Assembly (NCBI RefSeq): GCF_025499515.1
Contig: NZ_JAMKFA010000012.1
Location: 176,719 to 240,718 of the forward strand
Source: Flavobacterium odoriferum
GTDB lineage: Bacteria; Bacteroidota; Bacteroidia; Flavobacteriales; Flavobacteriaceae
Length of the DNA: 64,000 nucleotides
Reading direction: 5' to 3'
The translations under genes and the position numbers were made by a program. This document shows, piece after piece, positions 17,067-27,117 of this stretch. Positions within the stretch are counted from its first letter, which is position 1. Each line of letters begins with the position of its first letter. Under the pieces are notes generated by a model. That model searched no databases and was not told the origin of the DNA. It saw only the letters and a program-made list of their open reading frames with translations.

Positions 17067-20000
17067 ATGCGTAAAATATTATTCTTATTGTTATTTGTTA
17101 GTTCTTTCAGTTCATTTAGCCAATATGATGACAAATGGAAAGAAGTTTATAATTATGAATTAGATGGAAAAATTAAATCTGCAGAAGAAAAAGTGCAGGA
17201 AATATACAAAAAAGCTAAGCGCAAGAAAGACGAAGTGCAAATTGTAAAATGTTTTTTTTATTTATCAAAATTTGAACAAGTTTTTGATGAAAAAGCACAA
17301 ACTACAATCATCACAAATCTTCAAGATGAAATTAGAACCGTTAAACCCGTTTCAAAAGCATTGCTGAATTATATCTATGCAACTATTTTAGAAAAATACT
17401 ATCAAAAATTTTCATATCAAATTAGCAAATTAACTCCTCTAAAAAATCAAAAAAGTAAAGATTTTCTAATTTGGTCATCTTCAGATTTTGAAAAAGAAAT
17501 TGAAAAAACATATTTTTTATGTTTAGAAGATGAAGAAATATTACGAGCTACTTTTTTAAATTCTTATAGAGACATCTTTGAAATTAGTCATGCAGTTGAT
17601 GCTAAAAATTTTAGTATGTATGATTTTATTTCTCAAAAATGTATTGCTTATTATAAAACAAAATTAAACAATAAGTATTGGAATAAAACACTAGTTTACC
17701 CAACAAATATTACTCCTTTTTATGAAGAATCAGATGTTTTTTTACTTCAAAATGCAGATGCAATTAATGAAAAAGAACTAAAAAATTTAGTAAGAATTTT
17801 ACAAAAAAACGAAAAGTACTATGCTACAAACCAAGACAAAATTGACGAAAAACATTATGAACGTTTAAAAATATTCAATGGTGTTTTTGCTGATTATAAT
17901 CTTTTTTATGGTAAAATAAACGAATTAGAAAAAGAGACAAACAACTTGTTTTTAAAACAATATTTAAGACTTGATCGCGTAAAACACTATCAAAGTCGTT
18001 CGTTTAAAAATGATGATAAAAATTTAAACGAAAAAGCACTGAAGTTAATTGACACGATTCTTGAAACTAAAGTAAACTTAGATGCTTTGGCTACAGCAGA
18101 AAATATAAAAATTGAAATCCATAAAAAATCGATTTATTTAGAATTGCCAAAAATCACTTATCCAAATCAAAACAACAGAGTATATATAAGATATAAAAAT
18201 GTTGACACAATCTCTATTTCATATTATCCATTACCTCATAAATTAAATCATCTTTTTGAAGAAAATTATTATAGAAATAACATGTTTTATAAAGATTCTA
18301 TCGTAAATGATTTGATAAATAAAAACAAAGCCTTAAAAAAACAAATCGTTAAACTACCTAATAGAAATGATTATTATGAAACTTCAACCGAGTTTTTATT
18401 AGACAAATTAGAAGTTGGAAATTATTTGGTATATGTTGAAGCATCAAATCATAGTAATTTAGAAAAAAATGCATTTGCTTACCAAAAATTACAAGTAACT
18501 GATCTATTTGTTTTTGAAGACGATGAAGAAAACAAGGATGTTTTTTATACCTACAACAGAAAAACAGGCAAACCCATTGAAAATATAAAATTCAAAAATG
18601 AAGTTGAAAGTACTTTAAGCAACTCCATTGGAAAAGCGTCTTTAAATCCAACAAAACATGAAAAAGATGTATCGTATAACTATAATGTAGAGATAACGCA
18701 TCAAAAAGACACTATTTTAAAAAGCTACAATCGAAATTTTATATATAGTAATGATACAAAAAATGAAAATTTTGAAGCAAAAGCTATGGTTTATTTTGAT
18801 CGAGCTATTTATCGTCCTGGACAAAAAATGTATTACAAAGGCATCATTATTCAAAATATAAACGATGAAAAAAGTGTTGTTCCTTTTGTAAGTGTTCGTG
18901 TAACAATAGAAGATGAAAATAATTCGGTTTTAAAAGAATTTGATGTACAAACCAACGAGTTTGGAAGCTTCTCGGGCGAATTTGACATTCCAAAAAATGT
19001 ATTAACAGGAGAATTTGGTATTGAAATTGATGAACCAGAAAATTATAAAATAGATGAAAAATATTATGACAAAGATGAAGAGGAACATAGATTTTGGGAC
19101 AATGTAGATTTTAATTCTTATGAAAGTTTTCGTTTTAAAGTTGAAGAATATAAACGACCAACATTTGAAGTGAGCTTTGATGAAATAAAAGAAAATTACA
19201 CAATTGGCGATACATTAAAAATTAAAGGAAATGCAAAAGCGTTGGCAGGAAATAATCTTACTAATGCAAAAGTATCTTATTCGATTACAAAACATATTTC
19301 ATCAAATAAACATGTACCCTATCAAAAAAATTATATCAATAAAGAAATTACAACCGATGAAAATGGGAATTTTTTAATAGAATTTACCGCAACAGATTCT
19401 ATTTTATCAATCGAAGAAATAAATGCTTTAAATTTCAATATTGAAGCAGTGGTTACTGATACAAATGGAGAAACTCGTTCAGCTTTTCAAGAAGTTATTG
19501 TTGGAAAAAAAATGCTGCAATTAAATTTAAAATTTAAAAATTACTTAGTTGTTGAAGAAAATAACGTTTTAAAAATTAATGCTACAACGTTAAATAATTA
19601 TCCAATTGATACTAAAGGAACTATAAAAATCTATGAAATTCAGCAAAAAAAGTTTTTAAAAAATATAGCATTTAATTTTCCTGAAATTAGAGCGTTTACT
19701 CGTGAAGAATTTGAGCGCTTATTTCCGCACGAAGCCTACGATGAATCAGATTATAAAACTAATGATGTATTAGTTAAAACAATTTTATTCGACACAAAAA
19801 ACAGCAAAGAAATTAACTTAGACTTTTTAAGAAATTATAAAACTTCAAAATTTAAAATAATAACAGAAGCTTATGATGCAAAAAATAATTTAATTACTAT
19901 TGAGAATGAACTTAATGTAATATCAAAAAAAGAACCTTTTTCAGATGAAAAACTTTTTACAATAAAAGATATTTCAGAACAAAATTCAAATTTTTATACC

Positions 20001-23000
20001 ATTGAAGTTCAATCTATTATCCCAGATTTACATATTACTTCGCGATTTTATATTGATGAAAAATTAGCAAATAACGTTCAAACCATCCAACTTAATAATG
20101 GAAAAGCAATTTTCAAATTCCCTAAAACAAACGATTATAAAGACAAACTCACTTTTTACTTTGTATCGGTTTGGGAAAATTTAATGCATCAAGAATTTCA
20201 TAGAATAAAACAAGAAACAGCTGAAAACAAACTAAATATTGAAATTGAAAGTTATCGAAATAAAATTGAACCAGGAAGTGTTGAAAATTGGTCTTTCAAA
20301 ATATTAAATCAAAAACTGGAAGCAGAAGTTTTAGCCAGTATGTATGACCAATCATTAGATCAATTTGTAACAGAGGGTTGGAAAAATATTCTCTTTAACG
20401 ATAAAAATTATTATACAATAACACCAACTACTGAAAATGAATATCCATACACATCTGTAAAATTAAATAACTTTATCGATGTAAAAAAACGTTATTTTAA
20501 TACCAGAACAAATACCGATCTAAATTGGTTTGGGTTTGACTTTACAAATCCTAAAAATGAGTATGTAATTAATAATTATTACAATAACATTAAAACAAAA
20601 ACACGCATTCCAAAAGACGCAAAATTTATAATTGGAATTGTAGTTGATGATCTTGGACCAGTCGCTGGAGCAAATGTTAATGTACATGGAACAGATAGAG
20701 GAACGGTTACCAATTTTGATGGAGAATTTGAAATTGAAGCCGCTAAAGGTGAAACACTGTTAGTTTCTTACGCGGGAAGCAGTGAAATGGTTTTAGTTGA
20801 TAATAGAAAAGATTATACAATTACTCTAAAAGCAGTTATGCTTGATGAGTCAATTGTTATTGGTGCAATGGGAATAAGAAGAAAAGTAGATGCAGTAACT
20901 TCTTCTAATCAAATTGTTAATAGTGCAGAGCTAACACAATCTGGAAATCAAAACGTATTGCAGTCATTAGCAGGAAAAGTTTCTGGTTTACAAATTGAAA
21001 CTAACAATAATGGTATTAACGCTTCTACAAAAATTGTTTTAAGAGGAAATAGATCAGTTTCTGGAAAAAACGAAGCATTAGTAGTTATTGATGGCGTAAT
21101 TTCTAACGCTAATACACTTCAAAGTATGCAAGCTGAACTTATTCAAGATATTCAAATTTTAAAAGGAGCTCAAGGTGCTGCACTTTATGGTGAACAAGGT
21201 GTAAACGGAGTAATTATAGTTACGACCAAAAACGCCTTAAAAGAACTAACTCAAGTAAAAACCAGAACCAATTTTAATGAAACTGCTTTCTTTTATCCGA
21301 ATTTAAAAACAGATAACAATGGAAAAGTTTCTTTTAATTTTACAACACCAGAATCATTAACACAATGGAAATTGCGATTATATGCACATAACAAAAAAGC
21401 AGAAACGGGTTACTTTGAATCGAGTGTTATTTCGCAAAAGGATGTAATGATACAAACCAATATGCCACGATTTGTAAGAGAAAACGACACCATAAACATC
21501 TCGGCAAAAGTGGTAAACATGACTAACGAAACTAAATCTGGAATTGCTATGCTACTGCTTTATGATGCTTCAACAATGAAACCAGTTGATAATATTACAT
21601 TAAACACAAACAACGCCAGAAATTTCAGTTGTAAACCAAAAGAAAGTGTTCCGGTAAATTGGAAAATTACCATTCCTGAAGGATTACAAGGATTGCAATA
21701 TAAAATTGTAGCAAAATCTGGTAATTTTAGTGATGGCGAAGAAAATATTCTGCCTGTTTTGAGCAATAAAATTCTAATAACAGAAAGTATTCCAATTTGG
21801 GTAAAAGGAAATTCTAAAAAAGAATATGCATTTGAAAATCTTAAAAATAACGATTCTAAAACCTTGAAAAATCATTTATTCACGTTAGAATACACCTCTA
21901 ATCCGATTTGGTTTGCGTTGCAATCACTTCCGTATTTGATGGAATATGAACATGAGTGTGCAGAACAAACTTTTTCAAGATATTATGCCAATTTTATTGC
22001 CACCGAAATAATCAACATTAATCCAAAAGTTGCTTCGTTATTTGAATCTTGGAAAAATAATCCAAAAGCAGTTTCAAAACTTACACAAAATGATGAACTA
22101 AAATCAATTGTATTAAATGAAACACCATGGTTACTTGATGCCGAAAACGATGACCTAAAAAACAAGCGTTTGGCATTACTGATGGATTTGAATACCATGA
22201 AAGAATCGCAAGAAAAAACACTAAAAAAATTAGAAGAAAAACAAAAATCTTCTGGTGGATTTGCTTGGTTTGATGGCGGAAACGAAAATAATTACATCAC
22301 GCAACACATCGTTGCTGGTTTAGGACATTTAGAAAAAATGTTCCCTCAAGATAGTTCAAAATTTAAGGGAATTATTTCAAAGGCAATTCCGTATTTAGAT
22401 GCCAATTTTATAAAAACTAACTCTTCTAAAAATGAACGTGTAAGTTATTTTTATTACTCTAATCTGCACTTTTTATATGCAAGAAGTTTTCATTTAGATA
22501 AAATGCCCATATCTAAAAAAATGGATTCAATTATAAACATTCAAAAAAAGGAATACAAAGCCAATTGGTTAAACTATTCGTTATACAAAAAAGGACTTTT
22601 AGCATTAACCATGTATCGATTTGGCGATGTAGCATTTGCTCAAAAAATCATATCAAGTCTAAAAGAAACTGCCGCTCGAAATGATGAATATGGAATGTAT
22701 TGGATTGAAAACAAAAACGGGTATTATTGGTATCAATCGCCAATTGAAACGCAAGCATTATTAATAGAAGCTTTTGCCGAAATTGAAAAAGATAAAAAAT
22801 ATGTTGATGAAATGAAAGTTTGGTTATTAAAGAACAAACAAGTCAATCGATGGTCAACTACAAAGGCAACTTCTGAAGCAATTTATGCCTTATTATTACA
22901 AGGAACTGACTGGACAAGTATAAAAGACAACACCAAATTTAAAATTGGAAATGAAAAAGTATTGACAAAAAAACTTTCTGAAAAAGACAAAGAAGCAACA

Positions 23001-23570
23001 ACAGGTTATATTAAAATAAATTGGTCTGCAGCAGAAATTTCTAAAGAAATGGGAACAATTTCAGTAGAAAACAAAACCGATATTCCTAATTATGGTAGTG
23101 TATATTGGCAATATTTTGAGAATTTAGAAAACATAAAATCGGATAGTACTAAAGTTTTGTCAATTACTAAAAATGTTTACAAAAAAATTAAAACTACATC
23201 AAGAAATGAATTAGTAGAATTATTAAAAGAAAATCTAAAACCTGGCGATTTAGTAACCATTCAGTTAATCATAAAAACTGAAAACGATTTAGAATTTGTA
23301 CATTTAAAAGATTTACGCGCATCGTGTTTTGAACCTGTAGATGTAATTTCAGAATATAAATGGAAAAATGGCTTGGGCTACTACCAAAGTACAAAAGACA
23401 TTGCTACACATTTCTTTTTTGATACAATTAAAACCGGAACTTATGTATTAGAATATGATGTTCGTATTAATAATTCGGGAAGTTTTAATGATGGAATTGC
23501 AACATTGCAAAGCATGTATGCTCCAGAATTCACAGCACATTCAACAAGTACAAAATTGAAAATTAACTAA
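17067..23570 (+). CDS. Giant alpha-2-macroglobulin family protein with embedded carboxypeptidase-regulatory and SusC-type plug domains
   Basis: The product has 2167 residues with a type I signal peptide (LLFVSSFSSFSQ) and no lipobox. After an N-terminal helical region come macroglobulin (MG) domains; AIYRPGQKMYYKG near 574 is the MG2 signature. A bait-region-like domain follows near 1060-1120 (YRNKIEPGSVENW, then ASMYDQSLDQF). At about 1186-1260 a CarboxypepD_reg-like domain (IIGIVVDDLGPVAGANVNV) is inserted, then at about 1260-1392 a TonB-receptor plug of SusC type ending GVNGVIIVTT, without a barrel. The A2M core resumes near 1408 (FFYPNLKTDNNGKVSF). The thioester motif CAEQ is at 1631-1634, so covalent trapping of proteases is possible. 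Bacterial A2Ms protect the envelope from proteases. The partner gene starts 3 bp downstream. Confidence 0.9.
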   Translation: MRKILFLLLFVSSFSSFSQYDDKWKEVYNYELDGKIKSAEEKVQEIYKKAKRKKDEVQIVKCFFYLSKFEQVFDEKAQTTIITNLQDEIRTVKPVSKALLNYIYATILEKYYQKFSYQISKLTPLKNQKSKDFLIWSSSDFEKEIEKTYFLCLEDEEILRATFLNSYRDIFEISHAVDAKNFSMYDFISQKCIAYYKTKLNNKYWNKTLVYPTNITPFYEESDVFLLQNADAINEKELKNLVRILQKNEKYYATNQDKIDEKHYERLKIFNGVFADYNLFYGKINELEKETNNLFLKQYLRLDRVKHYQSRSFKNDDKNLNEKALKLIDTILETKVNLDALATAENIKIEIHKKSIYLELPKITYPNQNNRVYIRYKNVDTISISYYPLPHKLNHLFEENYYRNNMFYKDSIVNDLINKNKALKKQIVKLPNRNDYYETSTEFLLDKLEVGNYLVYVEASNHSNLEKNAFAYQKLQVTDLFVFEDDEENKDVFYTYNRKTGKPIENIKFKNEVESTLSNSIGKASLNPTKHEKDVSYNYNVEITHQKDTILKSYNRNFIYSNDTKNENFEAKAMVYFDRAIYRPGQKMYYKGIIIQNINDEKSVVPFVSVRVTIEDENNSVLKEFDVQTNEFGSFSGEFDIPKNVLTGEFGIEIDEPENYKIDEKYYDKDEEEHRFWDNVDFNSYESFRFKVEEYKRPTFEVSFDEIKENYTIGDTLKIKGNAKALAGNNLTNAKVSYSITKHISSNKHVPYQKNYINKEITTDENGNFLIEFTATDSILSIEEINALNFNIEAVVTDTNGETRSAFQEVIVGKKMLQLNLKFKNYLVVEENNVLKINATTLNNYPIDTKGTIKIYEIQQKKFLKNIAFNFPEIRAFTREEFERLFPHEAYDESDYKTNDVLVKTILFDTKNSKEINLDFLRNYKTSKFKIITEAYDAKNNLITIENELNVISKKEPFSDEKLFTIKDISEQNSNFYTIEVQSIIPDLHITSRFYIDEKLANNVQTIQLNNGKAIFKFPKTNDYKDKLTFYFVSVWENLMHQEFHRIKQETAENKLNIEIESYRNKIEPGSVENWSFKILNQKLEAEVLASMYDQSLDQFVTEGWKNILFNDKNYYTITPTTENEYPYTSVKLNNFIDVKKRYFNTRTNTDLNWFGFDFTNPKNEYVINNYYNNIKTKTRIPKDAKFIIGIVVDDLGPVAGANVNVHGTDRGTVTNFDGEFEIEAAKGETLLVSYAGSSEMVLVDNRKDYTITLKAVMLDESIVIGAMGIRRKVDAVTSSNQIVNSAELTQSGNQNVLQSLAGKVSGLQIETNNNGINASTKIVLRGNRSVSGKNEALVVIDGVISNANTLQSMQAELIQDIQILKGAQGAALYGEQGVNGVIIVTTKNALKELTQVKTRTNFNETAFFYPNLKTDNNGKVSFNFTTPESLTQWKLRLYAHNKKAETGYFESSVISQKDVMIQTNMPRFVRENDTINISAKVVNMTNETKSGIAMLLLYDASTMKPVDNITLNTNNARNFSCKPKESVPVNWKITIPEGLQGLQYKIVAKSGNFSDGEENILPVLSNKILITESIPIWVKGNSKKEYAFENLKNNDSKTLKNHLFTLEYTSNPIWFALQSLPYLMEYEHECAEQTFSRYYANFIATEIININPKVASLFESWKNNPKAVSKLTQNDELKSIVLNETPWLLDAENDDLKNKRLALLMDLNTMKESQEKTLKKLEEKQKSSGGFAWFDGGNENNYITQHIVAGLGHLEKMFPQDSSKFKGIISKAIPYLDANFIKTNSSKNERVSYFYYSNLHFLYARSFHLDKMPISKKMDSIINIQKKEYKANWLNYSLYKKGLLALTMYRFGDVAFAQKIISSLKETAARNDEYGMYWIENKNGYYWYQSPIETQALLIEAFAEIEKDKKYVDEMKVWLLKNKQVNRWSTTKATSEAIYALLLQGTDWTSIKDNTKFKIGNEKVLTKKLSEKDKEATTGYIKINWSAAEISKEMGTISVENKTDIPNYGSVYWQYFENLENIKSDSTKVLSITKNVYKKIKTTSRNELVELLKENLKPGDLVTIQLIIKTENDLEFVHLKDLRASCFEPVDVISEYKWKNGLGYYQSTKDIATHFFFDTIKTGTYVLEYDVRINNSGSFNDGIATLQSMYAPEFTAHSTSTKLKIN

Positions 23571-23573
23571 TTT

Positions 23574-24740
23574 ATGAAATATCTTATTCTTATATTTTTT
23601 TCAATTAATGGTTTTGCACAAGTACTTTTTGAAGGCGTGGTAAAAAGCGCCAACACTAAAGAAAGTTTAGCGGGTGCAGCTATATACATTCCAAATTCAA
23701 CCTATGGAACATATAGTGATGAAAATGGAAAATTTAGCATACAATTACCATTATCCACAAAAGAAATTGTTATAAGTTTTATAGGATATCATCCAATAAA
23801 TGCTCAACTCAATATTTCTGATGGAAAGAATATTAATAAAACAATTTATTTAAGAGAAAACAATAGTCAATTAAATGAAGTAGTTGTTATTAAACAAAAA
23901 CAAGATAAAGAATGGTATAAAAAGTATGAAATATTTAAAAGTCATTTTATAGGCGATAGCGAAATAGCAAAAAATGCAGAAATCTTAAATCCTGAAGATT
24001 TAATTTTAATTGAGGAAAAAGATTCAATACGATACAAATTAACAGCTAATGCCTATAAACCTTTACTGATTAAAAATAAAACTACAGGTTATATTATAAC
24101 TTATGAATTAATACAATTTAACTATATAAATTATGGACACCGCCAACTATACACATTTTATTTAGGTTATGCATTTTTTAAAGACATAACAAGTGAAGAA
24201 AAATTAAATTCTGAAAAAGTAGCAAAAAAAAGATTAGAGGCATATTCGGGTTCGTCAATGCATTTTATTAGAGCATTATATCAAAATAAATTATTTGATG
24301 AGGGTTTTAGTGTTAGAGAGCTAACTAGAATGAAAAATCCAGAATTTCCAGATGAAAAAACAATAAAAAACATATATCGATTAGCAAAAGAAACCAATGA
24401 TTATTCTGAAGTACGCAAAATACCAAAACACGAAACAATTAAACTTAGTGAAACTATAATCCCTTCCTCTAAATTTATGATAAATGAGTCAAACAAAAAA
24501 ATATTGAAATTTGAAAACTATTTGAATGTAACTTATACTAAATCCAAACCTGATAAAAAATATTTACTCTACGGAAATAATACTGAATCCGAATTTCAAA
24601 TTTCTCAATTAAAAATCGAAAATGAACCCGTAGAAATTTTTGCAGACGGAAATTATTATAGCCCAAATAACTTATTCATTTATGGCTATATGGGTTGGAA
24701 AAAAGTTGGTGACATGCTACCGTTTGACTATCAACCATAA
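23574..24740 (+). CDS. Carboxypeptidase-regulatory-like domain protein
   Basis: The product has 388 residues with a signal peptide (ILIFFSINGFAQ). A CarboxypepD_reg-like beta-sandwich (about 18-105) shows the typical GVVKSANTKESLAGAAIYI, GTYSDENGKFSI and ISFIGYHP. The rest (about 110-388) is a Lys/Asn-rich domain without a recognised family. Such proteins are common in Bacteroidetes and are usually envelope proteins of unknown role. It begins 3 bp after the alpha-2-macroglobulin gene and shares its regulatory-domain type, so the two are co-transcribed and probably co-functional. Confidence 0.8.
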   Translation: MKYLILIFFSINGFAQVLFEGVVKSANTKESLAGAAIYIPNSTYGTYSDENGKFSIQLPLSTKEIVISFIGYHPINAQLNISDGKNINKTIYLRENNSQLNEVVVIKQKQDKEWYKKYEIFKSHFIGDSEIAKNAEILNPEDLILIEEKDSIRYKLTANAYKPLLIKNKTTGYIITYELIQFNYINYGHRQLYTFYLGYAFFKDITSEEKLNSEKVAKKRLEAYSGSSMHFIRALYQNKLFDEGFSVRELTRMKNPEFPDEKTIKNIYRLAKETNDYSEVRKIPKHETIKLSETIIPSSKFMINESNKKILKFENYLNVTYTKSKPDKKYLLYGNNTESEFQISQLKIENEPVEIFADGNYYSPNNLFIYGYMGWKKVGDMLPFDYQP

Positions 24741-24742
24741 AA

Positions 24743-24768
24743 AAACGTCCCGATAAATCGGGACGTTT
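24743..24768. terminator. Bidirectional terminator
   Basis: AAACGTCCCGA (24743-24753) pairs with TCGGGACGTTT (24758-24768) around a 4-base loop. It is GC-rich for this genome and lies between the convergent carboxypeptidase-regulatory and S46 peptidase genes. Confidence 0.9.
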
Positions 24769-24789
24769 CTATTTATATTGATTTGAAAA

Positions 24790-26937
24790 TTACTTCACAA
24801 TTGTCATTTCGTCAACTATATGTTTAGCTCCTGAGAAATTCTCGATTACCCATAACACGTAACGAATATCAACGTTGATTGTTCTTTGTAATTTTTTGTC
24901 AAAGATTACGTCACCTGCCATAGCTTCGATGTTTCCGTCGAATGCTAAACCGATTAATTCTCCTTTTCCATTTAATACTGGCGAACCTGAGTTTCCTCCT
25001 GTAATATCGTTATCTGTTAAGAAATTTACGTGTAAAGAACCGTCTTTATCTGCATAACGACCGAAATCTTTAGCTGCGTTCATTTGTAATACTCTTTCTG
25101 GTAAATCAAATTCTAAATCACCTTTTTTGTATTTTTTAACTTGACCTGCTAACGTAGTATAGTTGTTAATTGTAGCATCATTACGCTTGTCTGCTGGTAA
25201 AGAACGAACTTTTCCATAAGTTAAACGTAAAGTTGAATTTGCATCTGGATATTTGATTTCTCCAATTTTAGATTCTCTTAAACCTTCCACTAATAAACGG
25301 AAAGAAGCACCAAAATCATTTTGAGATTTGATTAATTCTTCACTTCTAAAGCTGTAATGAGTCAATAAGTCATTTGTTAACACATAAAGTGGATCGTTTT
25401 TAAGTAATTCTTCAGATGGTAAATCTAAGAAAGCTTTTACTCTATCAACAGAAGTAAAAATACTTAAATCGAATGCTGCATTTACATATTTTGTAAAATC
25501 TCCATTGTTTTCTTTAGCTAGTTTTTCAACCATTGGAGCTAAAGTATAACCTGCTTTTTTAGCGTATAAGTTTAATTGAGCCGCTAAAATGTCTTTTTCT
25601 GCAGGAATATGTAATTCACTGTGCATTCCTTGAGCCATTTCTAAAATAGCTGGAGCCATTTGCGCTCTCTTAGTTGCATCTGCTTTAGCATAATTTTCTA
25701 ATTGTCTTCCTAAACCTCTGCTCACTGTTCCAAAAGCAGAAGTTCTGAACAATTGCATCATATAGTTATCATGACGCGATTTTTCATTTGTTAAAGCATA
25801 ATATTTGTTGATTGTAGGAACAACATTACCGTATTTTGCTTTATTCTCAGGTTTATTTGCCCACTTGTGGAATTTAGCTTCTTGAGCTGCTTTTGTTTTT
25901 GCCGTACCAAATTTTGATAACGCATCAATCATTCCTTGACGGTTTTTCCAGTAGTTAGCAACTCCTGCAAATTTAGAAGCATAAATAAGGTTTAAAGCAT
26001 CAGACTGAACCATGTATTTTTTCATGTTGTCCATTCCGGTTTTAGAACCTTCCACCCAAGCTGGATAAGCAAATTTTACGTTTTGCTCAATTCCACCTGC
26101 TGGCATCCAACGGTTAGTTCTACCTGGATAACCTAAAATCATTGCGAAGTCATTTTCTTTAACTCCACCAATGTTTACTGGTAAATAATGTTTTGGTTTT
26201 AAAGGAACGTTATTTGTAGAGTATTCAGCTGGATTACCGTTTGCATCAGCATACACTCTAAACATAGAGAAATCTGCTGTATGACGTGGCCATTCCCAGT
26301 TGTCTGTATCACCACCAAATTTTCCTAAACTTTCTGGAGGAGTTCCTACTAAACGAACGTCTTTATAATCTTGGTAAACGAAATAGTAATATTCATTTCC
26401 TTGAAAAAATGGACGAACAGAAACGGTATATTTTCCGCCTTCGTTGTTTTCTTTTTCAATTTTAGCGATTTCAGCATTGATAGCTTTTTCTCTATCTGCT
26501 TCGCTCATTGTTGGATTTACAACAGACAAAATTCTTTTTGTACAATCGTCCATACGAACAAAGAAACGTACATATAAACTTGAAGGTTTTAATTCATCTG
26601 CTCTGTTTTTTGCCCAATACCCATTTTTTAAATAATTTTTTTCTGCTGATGATAATTCTGCAATAGCATCATATCCACAGTGGTGATTGGTTAAAACTAA
26701 TCCGTCTTTTGAAATCATTTCAGCAGTACATCCACCGTTAAATTGAACGATAGCATCTTTTAAACTGTGGTTGTTGATACTGTAAATTTCTTCGGCTGTT
26801 AATTGCAAGCCCATTTTTTGCATGTCGCGGTGATTTAAACGCTCAATGAACATTAAAAACCACATTCCCTCATCTGCTTTTACCGAAGCTGGCACAAGCA
26901 TTATAGCAGAAACGACAAATAATAATAATTTTTTCAT
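24790..26937 (-). CDS. S46 family dipeptidyl-peptidase, DPP7-like
   Basis: Periplasmic serine exopeptidase that removes dipeptides from peptide N-termini. The product has 715 residues, the family's usual length, with a signal peptide ending near ASVKA. The chymotrypsin-like catalytic residues are His86 (LTNHHCGY), an Asp in RHTADFSMF near 225, and Ser650 (TGGNSGSP). Residue 668 in AFDGN is Gly: DPP7 has Gly here (hydrophobic P1 preference) and DPP11 has Arg (Asp/Glu preference), so DPP7-like specificity is predicted. The protein feeds amino-acid catabolism from extracellular protein, as in other asaccharolytic or proteolytic Bacteroidetes. Confidence 0.9.
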   Translation of the reverse strand: MKKLLLFVVSAIMLVPASVKADEGMWFLMFIERLNHRDMQKMGLQLTAEEIYSINNHSLKDAIVQFNGGCTAEMISKDGLVLTNHHCGYDAIAELSSAEKNYLKNGYWAKNRADELKPSSLYVRFFVRMDDCTKRILSVVNPTMSEADREKAINAEIAKIEKENNEGGKYTVSVRPFFQGNEYYYFVYQDYKDVRLVGTPPESLGKFGGDTDNWEWPRHTADFSMFRVYADANGNPAEYSTNNVPLKPKHYLPVNIGGVKENDFAMILGYPGRTNRWMPAGGIEQNVKFAYPAWVEGSKTGMDNMKKYMVQSDALNLIYASKFAGVANYWKNRQGMIDALSKFGTAKTKAAQEAKFHKWANKPENKAKYGNVVPTINKYYALTNEKSRHDNYMMQLFRTSAFGTVSRGLGRQLENYAKADATKRAQMAPAILEMAQGMHSELHIPAEKDILAAQLNLYAKKAGYTLAPMVEKLAKENNGDFTKYVNAAFDLSIFTSVDRVKAFLDLPSEELLKNDPLYVLTNDLLTHYSFRSEELIKSQNDFGASFRLLVEGLRESKIGEIKYPDANSTLRLTYGKVRSLPADKRNDATINNYTTLAGQVKKYKKGDLEFDLPERVLQMNAAKDFGRYADKDGSLHVNFLTDNDITGGNSGSPVLNGKGELIGLAFDGNIEAMAGDVIFDKKLQRTINVDIRYVLWVIENFSGAKHIVDEMTIVK

Positions 26938-27068
26938 AATAAATCTGTGTTCTTTTGATTTGTGTGGCGAATATACTTAAAAATACGATTTCGTTAAAAT
27001 TATCACTTCAAAATCAGATTAGATTGAAGCAATTTTAACTTTTTATTATAAAAACTGGATTAAAAACA

Positions 27069-27099
27069 AAAAAGCATCTCCAAATTGAAGATGCTTTTT
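27069..27099 (-). terminator. Intrinsic terminator of obgE
   Basis: AAAAAGCATCT (27069-27079) pairs with AGATGCTTTTT (27089-27099); the minus strand ends in a T tract. It lies 19 bp beyond the obgE stop. Confidence 0.85.
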
Positions 27100-27117
27100 C
27101 TTACTTTTTATACTATT

